Source: Maea johnstoni (lineage: Eukaryota > Annelida > Polychaeta > Spionida > Magelonidae). Taken from it: a stretch of 64,000 nucleotides of DNA. The position numbers were made by a program, and so were the translations under genes. The stretch covers positions 17,831,529 to 17,895,528 of the forward strand of contig OZ012691.1 in assembly GCA_963942565.1 (NCBI GenBank). Reading direction: 5' to 3'. The notes under the pieces were generated by a model. That model did not search any database. It was not told the DNA's origin and worked only from the letters and a program-made list of their open reading frames with translations. Of this stretch, positions 1 through 12,400 are shown one piece after another; position 1 is the first letter of the stretch, and every line of letters begins with the position of its first letter.

Positions 1-220
1 CATGAATTGCAAAATAATAATGTTCAACATGATTTAAATCATAGCTTTTTATTAAAATCATTGTAATAAACAACTATAAACTACAATAAACTTTGCATGA
101 AATGTGAAAACTGTTTGATTCTGTATGATTTTCTTAAACTGATGCTACTGTTAAGTGTGATATCACTTCTACACTATCACAGTGAAATATACCAAAATGA
201 TTCTACTGTGTAAACCTTAC

Positions 221-3200
221 CACTGGATTGAGCGGGGTTATTGAAGTATAACAACCCTTCCCTTCTGTCAAATCCACTGATTACTACAAAGTGACCTGCA
301 AGGGATAGAAGGAAAAGACATCTCGGTCATAAAGCAACAAAAACAGGTAATGGTATTGTAGAACATGGAGACAGTTCTTTAGTTTAACCAAAAGAAATGA
401 ACTTTTCAAATGATCTGATTCCTGTAAAATCAATAAGCTTAGAGATGTTTTGGTTGGTAGGTATTACAGAAGACATACCAACCAACCTTGGATGGTCACA
501 CTATTTTTCAAGAAAAATCATCACTACATAAAAAAACAATACTTGCCTTGGTAATGACCAAAACAATTTCCTATGAGACAGAAAGACTGAAGGCACTGTA
601 ACATAAAAAGAAAATACAATTTTCAATGCACAATAATTAGACACCCATGCAAATATTCAATGTAAGTGTGAGACTAACAACTAGCAAATTAATGATCAGC
701 CTTTAACCCACGTTATTTGTATGTACATAAAGATTTTAAATGTACACTTTAAGTTTGAAAGAAATCTTTTATTGCTTTGCTAGACCAACCAGACCAAACA
801 AGTATACAGAACAATTAATCATAATATATACAGAACTTAAAAAAACTATTCTTATACTATACTAAAATATATCAAATATAACTACTGTAAAGTTCGAAAT
901 ATTAGCGTGGAACTATTATTGGCGACATTAGCGAGTGGGTCAGATTCGCTAATATTACGATCCGGTAATATTTGTTCCATTTTTCAACAATTTTTCTTTG
1001 TTTTTCTAGGTAGTCACACAAGGATTCAACATCGTTTTTTCTCAGTAATTTACTGATTCCGAGAATGAAAATGATATACTGAAGCGAGAGTTATCATATT
1101 TAAATGCATATGTGGCCAGAGACTGAATAAAAATGCAGTTTTAATGCACTTAAGGGTGCACAACTCGATGTGCACATTTTTCCAAAATATTAGTTATTGA
1201 CCCACTTGACTTCGATTTATCTCAGTTAATAACGAATGTTTAGCATGTAAATGGTATTCTGAAGTGAGGGCTATCATATCTGATTGTATATATAGCCTGA
1301 AACCAAATAAAAACGCAGTTTTGACTCATTGGGAGTGCACAATTCGTTGTGTACATATTTTCCAAAATAAATAGTTTTTGACATAGACTCCAGATGGCGC
1401 TACCAAAACAAAGAAAATTGCACACCTCCATATCTAAAATCGGCTCTTTTCTGACCTTTTTTCATTTAAGATGCAAAACAAACACAAAACATTGTTTTTC
1501 AAATCGTTATTTTTCTTATCAGGGTTTGTGGCAGTTTCAATTCAGTTTTATTTCCAATATTTCCTGGACAAAGGAACTGTCCCTTTGTCCTCCATTGTAT
1601 GTACATACTGTATATATTAATACGCGCCACCTTTTGACCGTTTATCAAACCAGGTCTAGTTTGAATATCTGTTGGCAGATGGCGCTTTTCGAGATGGTTC
1701 AGACGCTAATATTACGATTCGCTAACATGGAAAAATGGATCAATTCGCTAAATTTAAGCACACTAATATTTCGAACTTTACAGTATTTGTAATAACAAAT
1801 AGAACTAAATAGAACTATACTTAAATATAACAAAATATAACAAATAATAAAAATAAACTTTTGCAGCAATAAAAGTTTTGCTACTATTAAGCACAAACTT
1901 TATTTTATGGTATTTCCAAAATTGTTTCAAATGTCAAGAGATAGATATGGCCCATATAAGTTCCATTGATGCAGATTTGACAGATACAGCATTTTTTTCT
2001 ATGTAAGGACTTTGTTATTTTGGCCAGGTCTTCGCAGAGACTATAATGGTGTCATAGGAACTTGGTCTCTTTGGAAGGACCTGCGTGAAGACTACTACCC
2101 GGCTCTCACAACTTGGTTATCATAACAGAGACTGATTGAGGCCTCCAGACTTTGCTAAGGCCTAAAAAAGTGTTTGTTTCCGAAAACGGTTTGAAAAAAA
2201 TAACGTAGGTAGGTAAAACCTTTTTTTCAAAAATTGTGTGTTTCATGTAGGATTTTGTTGATTGGGAATTGGAAGGTCTAAAAAAAGTTTAGGGTGGGGA
2301 TTTCTTGAGTAAAAACTTATTACAGGAAATGAACAACCTTTTTAAGGCCTAATGAGCAAGACGGGAAAAAAACACCTCACCATATTTCCACACCATCGGC
2401 AATGGAGATGATTCCAATCAACAAGGACTATAGCCACTTTTCCTTTGGAGAGATGCTCCAAAATTTCATCTAACTGGACATGTCTGAGGGATAAAAGAGA
2501 ATCTTGTTCAGAGCATATTTAAAACATTTTCATCAGAATATAGCCTATCGCACATGATGATTAGTATTGTCCTTTGATTATACTAACATGTCATTATACA
2601 TAGTTCCCAACTGTGGAGCCACCTTAAACAAGAGTACTAAACAATGTATATGCATGTGACCTAGATCAGAGAGTATACATAATTACCTTTTTTCTATACT
2701 GATTCCCAGCTGAGGAGCTTCCTTGAAAAGAGCATTGATTCTAGTTTCTTCTGTAGTAAATTCAGCTTGATAGAAGGACTGAAAAATAAACGGGTCAACA
2801 TGTTTCCGGAGTATAACTTACACAAGTGAGAATTTCTAGGTGGTATTTCAAGGTGCTAAATAGGGTTGGGAATCGGTTGCAATTTCATGATCGATAATCA
2901 GTTACAGCCAACCGATCGATTATCGATCATAATTAGTTCATCTCACTTTTGCAGTAATTGGGTACTAGAGGTCTAGAGCCTAATAATAAGTGATAGTGCA
3001 TGACAATAACTTGCTATTAGTACCTACCTTAACTTCGTTTTGAAGTGTTTTTGGAGCTTAATTTCATAGCAAGAAAGCTGACAACTTGTCTGTCATTTAG
3101 TTCTATATTTTGCCACTAGGTGTCACCTTTTCCGATTATTATCGATTGCCAGTTTCGTAATCGATTAATCAGAATCAGAGAGGTAAACGATTGATTATCG

Positions 3201-3261
3201 ATTATAATTGATGATCGTCCCAACATTAGTGCTAAACCAAAAACCAATTATTATAATTATG

Positions 3262-3296
<35 letters not shown>

Positions 3297-3364
3297 CATT
3301 ATTATTATTATCATTATCATCATTATCATTATCGTTATTATTATTATTAGCATTATTATTATTA

Positions 3365-3407
<43 letters not shown>

Positions 3408-6400
3408 GATTATAATTATTATCATTATTTTTATTATTAAGGTGCTCCTTACCTGATCTTTATACCCATGGTCCACCCCTAGGGTTATGGTACATAAATG
3501 TGACTTTATTTGATACTCATGTAACAGTACAGCTAGGTCTATAGTCCACACACTGAAAGGAAACACAGAACATGCTTTGATAGAAATAAATAATTGATTC
3601 AGACAGCAGATTCAGACAGTTTGCACAAGGTTTAATTTTAGACTTTAAAATACCAGACATCCATTCAATCATAATTTCACATTTTTAGAGTAAAATATTC
3701 TTTCAGAAAATAAGATTTCCATGTAAATAACTAATTCAGATACTAGATTCTGCTGAAAAAGGGTTACTACCAACTTTATTTTGAATCCATTTAATACACA
3801 TTTTAACATTTTCACAGCAAATAGTCATTTTGTTCGTTACATGTTTTTGTCAGCAAATTTCTAGTTCATGACACAGTGAAAATTATAGTAGGATGGGGCA
3901 AGTGACTGTGACAGTATCGCCACCTTTTGGTGATATAGCCGAACCACACATCAGGCCTCTGGATAATTATTAATTTGAGTACTTGTTGTTCCATGGGAAA
4001 TATTATCCCATATGGAGGAAGATGATTATCTACAGGACAATAAGTTACAGAACTTTTTTCAAGAACAAAGTTTAAGCATACATCAACCTATCTCACCAGT
4101 AAGCTGCCAAAAAGATTTATGGTTGGGCCTTTGTAATTTAAACAATCTTTTTTTATTCTTGAAAATGAATATTGCATACCTTTGATTAAAGCCAACCTTT
4201 TGGCACACCTCTGTGAAATTCTGTGTGTCTTTTGAAAATTTCCTGGAAAGAGGCAAGGTTAATTATCAATTCATGTACTCAGTAAAACCACATAATACAT
4301 GCATGCTGACAGATCCCCTGGGCTTGTGGCATCAGGACCTATTGAAATAGCTTTGGAATTCAGCATTTATAAATGCACAAAATATTTGAAGGAGAGTTGT
4401 TGGTTGACTTATGATCTATTTTTTCTCTTACAAATATTTTCAGAAAAACGTTCTCATACTAATGATACCCCCCCCCCCCCCCCCCCCCAAATAGTGTATT
4501 TTTGTTTTTGATTTTCCGCAGAGGTGGGGGGGGGAGGGGGTGACTATCATCGTACCCTCATCTTGTAGGATCCTAGCTAGGATTTTAAAATACAGAGTAG
4601 GTGCCCAAAATTGCCAGTTGAAAGAAAATTGAGGGTATAATATTTAACAAGATAGACGCCAGTGGCGTCAAGAGGTTGATTCCTTGTATGTCTTTTTGTA
4701 GTTAATCATTTGCAATTTTTTGTTTTTTTAATATTTTGCTATTTTGAAATTTTTCTGATTTTTGTGTTTTTTCGTTAGTGGTTACAGACTGATACACACT
4801 TGTAATGCTGCTGATGATACTTACAGACTTTTTAATCAAAAACCAAGTTTGTGAATAGACATTAATATCAGTTTGGAGCACTATAAAACATTTTCCTTTT
4901 TTATGAAATTCTTTATCTTTTTATCATACCTAATAGTGCCAAAAAATACATCTGAAACACATATCTTTCAAATTTTTCATAAGATTTCTATCTAAAACCC
5001 TCCCTCAAATATTTTCCAAAACTATAACCCACTTCTAGCTATCCAGAAACTTTGACAAACTCACCACCAACCATCACCTATCCAGTAGATCACCAAACAT
5101 GAACGGGAAAAGCCCACATCCTGCACTGCAAATGACAGTCAACAAAACCCCACCAATAGCATGCTTGCCACAACTTACTTAATGCTGCCTGAAGAACTTT
5201 AGTCCGTGACTTACCCTTACATGAAAATGGCCAAACACTGCCAGAATGCAAACATGCACAGGGATCAACCTTATGGTCCCTTAAAGGGCATATGCCCCTG
5301 AACCATGTGATTTTGCTACCAGATGATGAATTATAGGAGCCAAGTTTGTGAACGGACATTAAATATCAGCTTAAAGCATTTTAAAAACTTTTCCTTTTTT
5401 TGAAATTCTTTATCTTTTCATCATACCTAATAGTGCCAAAAAATACAGCTGAAACACAAACCTTTCAAACTTTTCCCTGGGAGCATGCCCCAAGATCCCC
5501 AAACCTGGACAATGCACCCCTGGCAAAACCATACCGTCGTGGTGGCCGCACAGGAATTTAATAGCCCCTAAACTTAAAATCCTGGGAGCCAAATCTGCTC
5601 CTGTCTGAAAATGTTAAAGTCAATCACTGATGCATGTAACAAACTGACTGGCTGCCTGCAAATAACACCACATCAAAATCAAACATGTTGCCAACAGCCA
5701 AAAATCCACTCCCCCTTAACAGAGGCTTGTGACTCTCCCCCACAACACAAAATGTTAACACATAAGCTAAGTATATACAACAAAGCCCATGCATTAAAAT
5801 AAGTGCCGGCTCTCAAATATTAAAAAAGACCAACAGTTAAACAGCGAATAAAAAATTTCATCATAACCTAAAATTCAGCACGCATAAATAAAATGCAACT
5901 TTTGACAAACTAAACTAATCACTAAGCCTATCCGCCAAATATAAACATGAACATTTTAACACACATACTTCAGAAAAAGAGAGCGATGGGGGGCGGGGTT
6001 AAAAATTTGACATCTGACATATCATCAAAGTAACACAAAACATTTACATGAAGATGGCCAAACACTGCCTAAAAGCAAACATGAACAGGGATCAACCTTA
6101 TGTACCCTTTAGGGGCATATGCCCCTGGTTCATGTGATATTGCAACCAGATGAAAAAATATACGAGCCAACTTTGTGAAAGGACATTAAATATATGTTTG
6201 GAGCATTTTAAAACATTTTCCTTTTTCCTTAAATTCTTTATCTTTCTATCATACCTAATAGTGCCAAAAAATACATCTGAAACACATATCCTACAATTTT
6301 TTCATAAGAATTCTATCTAAAACCCTCCCCCAAATATTTCCCAAAATTATAACCCACTTCTAGCTATCCAAGAAACTATGACAAACCCACCATCACTCAT

Positions 6401-9400
6401 CCAGTAGATCACCAAACATGAATGGGAAAAGCCCACATCCTGCACTGCAAATGAGAGTCAACAAAACCCCACCAATAGCATGCTTGCCACAACTAATATG
6501 CTGCTGCCTGAAGAACTTTAGTCCGTGACTTACCTTTACATGAAAATGACCAAACACTGCCTGAGTGCAAACATGCACAAATATCAACCATATGGCCCCT
6601 TAAGGGACATATGCCCCTGGCCATGATCTTCCGCCACTAAAGCAGGTCCAGCACTACCAGAAACCCAATATGCATGCAATAACTTTGTACTTAAACCTAA
6701 AATAGACTGATACACACTTGTAATGCTGCTGATGATACTTACAGACTTTTTAATCAAAAACCAAGTTTGTGAATAGACATTAATATCAGTTTGGAGCAAT
6801 TTAAAACAATTTCCTTTTATTTGAACTTCTTTATCTTTTTATCACACCTAATAGTGCCAAAAAATACATCTGAAACACATATCTTCCAAACTTTTCATAA
6901 GATTTCTATCTAAATCCGCACTTAAAAAAACTTCCCTATTTTTGAATTTCTTTATCTTTTTATCACACCTAATAGTGCCAAGAAATACAACTATAAGAGC
7001 CAGTTTGTGAATGTACATTAAATATCAGTCTAGAACAATTTCAAAAAAAATTCCCATTCTTTGAACTTCTTTATCTTTCTATCATACCTAATAGTGTTAA
7101 AAAATACATCAGAAACACAAACTTTGTAATTTTCCCTTTATTTTGATCAGTATTTTCGTTTGTTTTGCATCTTGGGCGATACAAATGCAGGGAGATGCTG
7201 CTTGGGCCCGAGCACTGGGTTGAAGGGGTATGGGACCGGCATCGGCATCAAAGGGTAGAAGCCTGCATACTTCAGGTCTGCTACTTCACCTACACCATGC
7301 AACCTGAAAAAATAATCATACATACCATCAAAGCAACACAAAAATATCAACACAAAACATATCTCACCAAATGCAATCTTATATTATCACACCGACACAA
7401 TATCTTCTTTAAACAGTAATTGTTTTGTTTGAGGGACAGTGAAGATTTGCATGGTTTCTATATTTTGTGTATGTGTTTTTATAAAATTGTATATTGAGTG
7501 ATAGTTTTGTATTGATACTTTTGTATTTATTTCAATTTAATGTATGCTTACTATTTTGGGTTGTCAGGTAAATCAAGTTCCTATGATGCTCTTTGGTGTA
7601 GATGCAGTATGATGTCGAAGCCAGTTTCTATGACAGTACACACTTTTCCTGTCACCCAAAACAATTAAAATCATATCTTTATCTAAAATACAACAACAGT
7701 GAGAACGGAAGGGATGGCAGGGTCAAAGGTCTGCTAACTTCAGGACTGCATACTACACTCATGGTGAGAAGGGTATATATACTGACTGCTGAAATCGCGA
7801 TAAAAATATTTACTACTTCCGTTTTTTTCAAAGTTGTTTTTTTACGATTGTGGGGAACAAAAAAAATCCACAAATGGGCAGGATGGATTATTTAGAGTCA
7901 TACATACCATCAAAGCAACACAAAAATATCAACACAAAACATATCTCACCAAATGCAATCTTATATTATCACACCGACACAATATCTTCTTTAAACAGTA
8001 ATTGTTTTGTTTGAGGGACAGTGAAGATTTGCATGGTTTCTATATTTTGTGGATGTGTTTTTATAAAATTGTATATTGAGTGATAGTTTTGTATTGATAC
8101 TTTTGTATTTATTTCAATTTAATGTATGCTTACTATTTTGGGTTGTCAGGTGAATCAAGTTCCTATGATGCTCTTTGGTGTAGATGCAGTATGATGTCGA
8201 AGCCAGTTTCTATGAGTGCTGCCTGCAGTTATGTCCCTTGACACCCTTCTCACCATGAGTGAAAATGCAATCCTGAAGTATGCAGACCATTAACCCTGCC
8301 ATCCCATGCATTCGCATTACATGCTCTTTGGGCTTATAAGTTTGTGACCAATAAATTATAACAGTACACACTTTTCCTGTCACCCAAAACAATTAAAATC
8401 ATATCTTTATCTAAAATACAACAACAGTGAGAACGGAAGGGATGGCAGGATTAAAGGTCTGCTAACTTCAGGACTGCATACTACACTCATGGTGAGAAGG
8501 GTATATATACTGACTGCTGAAATCGCGATAAAAATATTTACTACTTCCGTTTTTTTCAAAGTTGTTTTCTTACGATTGTGGGGATCAAAGAAAATCCACA
8601 AATGGGCAGGATGGATTATTTAGAGTCTGTTTTCTTGAAGTTGAAACTTTTTTTCCGGTTTTAGTGGCGAAATTAATAAGTAAATTTAGAATTTCGCCAG
8701 GGTTCCTAAATCAACATTCCAAAAAGCCGTTTTTGCCGTTTTTTTCCGAAGTCGCCATTTTTTTTCAAAAATTACAAATATAAGCAACAAGTTATGATAA
8801 TAGGGTAAAAGCCCTATTTGTTGCGAACACTTTGATGGGCCATTTGTAAATTTTGACCCAGAAACGGCGACGTGACAATTTATTGAAAAAAGTATGTTTT
8901 TTGTGTGAAATGCACACAATGCATATCAATGCCCTAATCTCGCTATATCAAAAAAATCAACTTCCGGTTGTAGCGAAAAGCTATTTTTTCGCTTCCAACC
9001 TGAAGTTGAATTAAAAAAATGATTGAATCAGATAGATGAGGATCTCATCTATCCAGGTAGGTAGTCATATTGTGATCGGGGGGAGATAGCTTGATGAAAT
9101 TGACAGGAATCGGCGAGGTACCATTGAGAATGTACTAATCGCCGTGGTCAACACGCCACCATCGATGCGTGTTGACAAATATCTCAAAATATTTTCGATT
9201 TTCCGAAACCAAAAGAATTAATCTTAATAATATAGATACTTGGCTTGTTAATTCTTTTGGTTTCAGAATTTTAGAGTTAGAGATGGCCACAAACGAAAGC
9301 TTTGAAATCGGGGTGCAAATTTCGTCAAACCCGACCCATCGCCATGTTCACGCCACCATCGATGCGTGTTGACAAATATCTCAAAATATTTTCGATTTTC

Positions 9401-12400
9401 CGAAACCAAAAGAATTAATCTTAATAATATAGATACTTGGCTTGTTAATTCTTTTGGTTTCAGAATTTTAGAGTTAGAGATGGCCACAAACGAAAGCTTT
9501 GAAATCGGGGTGCAAATTTCGGCAAAACCGATATTCAAAATGGCGGAGGGTAACCTAGCCAATGTAAAAAATACGTGAATGAACACGTAAGTAAAATAGT
9601 ACAAAGAGAAATACAAATAGCCGCTCATTGGTTAATAAACCGCGGGAAAGAGTACCACGTGGTGTGACGGTGAGGCAGTGAGACCGCTCATTGGATAATT
9701 CACCAGAGACAAACCACGTGGTGCTGTCACGTGATTAGCCGATCGCAGAAAAGTATGTTTTTTGTGTGAAATGCACACAATGCCCTAATCTCGCTATATC
9801 AAAAAAATCAACTTCCGGTTGTAGCGAAAAGCTATTTTTTCGCTTCCAACCTGAAGTTGAATTTAAAAAATGATTGAATCAGATAGATGAGGATCTCATC
9901 TATCCAGGTAGGTAGTCATATTGTGATCGGGGGGAGATAGCTTGATGAAATTGACAGGAATCGGCGAGGTACCATTGAGAATGTACTAATCGCCGTGGTC
10001 AACACGCCACCATCGATGCGTGTTGACAAATATCTCAAAATATTTTCGATTTTCCGAAACCAAAAGAATTAATCTTAATAATATAGATACTTGGCTTGTT
10101 AATTCTTTTGGTTTCAGAATTTTAGAGTTAGAGATGGCCACAAACGAAAGCTTTGAAATCGGGGTGCAAATTTCGTCAAACCCGACCCATCGCCATGTTC
10201 ACGCCACCATCGATGCGTGTTGACAAATATCTCAAAATATTTTCGATTTTCCGAAACCAAAAGAATTAATCTTAATAATATAGATACTTGGCTTGTTAAT
10301 TCTTTTGGTTTCAGAATTTTAGAGTTAGAGATGGCCACAAACGAAAGCTTTGAAATCGGGGTGCAAATTTCGGCAAAACCGATATTCAAAATGGCGGAGG
10401 GTAACCTAGCCAATGTAAGAAATACGTGAATGAACACGTGAGTAAAATAGTACAAAGAGAAATACAAATAGCCGCTCATTGGTTAATAAACCGCGGGAAA
10501 GAGTACCACGTGGTGTGACGGTGAGGCAGTGAGACCGCTCATTGGATAATTCACCAGAGACAAACCACGTGGTGCTGTCACGTGATTAGCCGATCGCATT
10601 AAATATGCAGAAAACCCACGCATGCGCATCCACCCACGCATGCGCATCCAACGGCCGCCCCACCAGACCAGACGCGCTACAGAATCGTATTGGAGTGAAG
10701 AAAACGTAATGTATAAACACGTAAAAATCCACCAAAAAAAAACTAGGCAACCCACAGAAACAATGAAACAAACATTATAAACTACACACCCAATTCTAAC
10801 AGAAACAATAAACAAAACGACCCCACCACACCCCACTCTCCAGATCATTCGCCTAGAATTTTCCAAAAATGCCATGTAAGACAACATAGGGAAAATGCAT
10901 CAACCAGCTCCCAGGACCCCCCCCGGGAATGCAAGACAACAAAAGCGAACTGAATATAGGTTGTTGTTTGTACAACAACCTCTAAAAAGGGAAACCTCGA
11001 TGTATGCGTTCAAGTAACAGCCATGAACATATAGCTACTTAGAAGAAAATGCATTTAAATAGTATCTAGGATAATACAATGTCATGGGAATTATATGTAT
11101 AATATTCAAAGGTTTGTGTGTCAAAATGATGCACAGACACCTTGCTGGTAGATAATGAGGATCCTGAAACTCGGTGCCCAACATTGGCAATTGGTAAATT
11201 ATTGGGCATACTATTTTTCAAGGAGAACCACAATATAATCAGAGTACAACCATAAACATGTATAAATTTACTTATTGAACTGAGGCATAATACCCTTATA
11301 CCTAAAAGTCTTGGGATTTGTTTTGAGGTTGAAAAAAATCCATTATATGCTTGTAAACACAAGCTAGCCTTACCTAAGTACCATCTGTGCACAGGCCAGG
11401 CCGCAGTCCCAGCTATGGAGCTGCTGTACATGGGGAACTGCTATCTGGAAATGCTCCCTGCTCTTACCTAAGTACCATCTGTGCACAGGCCAGGCCGCAG
11501 TCCCAGCTATGGAGTTGCTGTACATGGGGAACAGCTATCTGGAAATGCTCCCTGCTCTTACCTAAGTACCATCTGTGCGCAGGCCAGGCCACAGTCCCAG
11601 CTATGGAGCTGCTGTACATGGGGAACAGCTATCTGGAAATGCTCCCTGCTCTTACCTAAGTACCATCTGTGCACAGGCCAGGCCGCAGTCCCAGCTATGG
11701 AGCTGCTGTACATGGGGAACTGCTATCAGAAAATGCTCCCTGCTCTTACCTAAGTACCATCTGTGCACAGGCCAGGCCGCAGTCCCAGCTATGCAGCTGC
11801 TGTACATGGGGAACTGCTATCTGGAAATGCTCCCTGCTCTTACCTAAGTACCATCTGTGCACAGGCCAGGCCGCAGTCCCAGCTATGGAGCTGCTGTACA
11901 TGGGGAACTGCTATCTGGAAATGCTCCCTGCTCTTACCTAAGTACCATCTGTGCACAGGCCAGGCCGCAGTCCCAGCTATGGAGCTGCTGTACATGGGGA
12001 ACTGCTATCAGAAAATGCTCCCTGCTCTTACCTAAGTACCATCTGTGCACAGGCCAGGCCACAGTCCCAGCTATGGAGCTGCTGTACATGGGGAACAGCT
12101 ATCTGGAAATGCTCCCTGCTCTTACCTAAGTACCATCTGTGCACAGGCCAGGCCGCAGTCCCAGCTATGGAGCTGCTGTACATGGGGAACTGCTATCAGA
12201 AAATGCTCCCTGCTCTTACCTAAGTACCATCTGTGCACAGGCCAGGCCGCAGTCCCAGCTATGCAGCTGCTGTACATGGGGAACAGCTATCTGGAAATGC
12301 TCCCTGCTCTTACCTAAGTACCATCTGTGCACAGGCCAGGCCGCAGTCCCAGCTATGGAGCTGCTGTACATGGGGAACTGCTATCAGAAAATGCTCCCTG

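Noticed and set aside
3195-3566. Single 123-codon frame covering the WTIDLAVLLHEY segment
   Set aside because: Only 3552-3453 is exon; the rest is intron and trinucleotide repeat.
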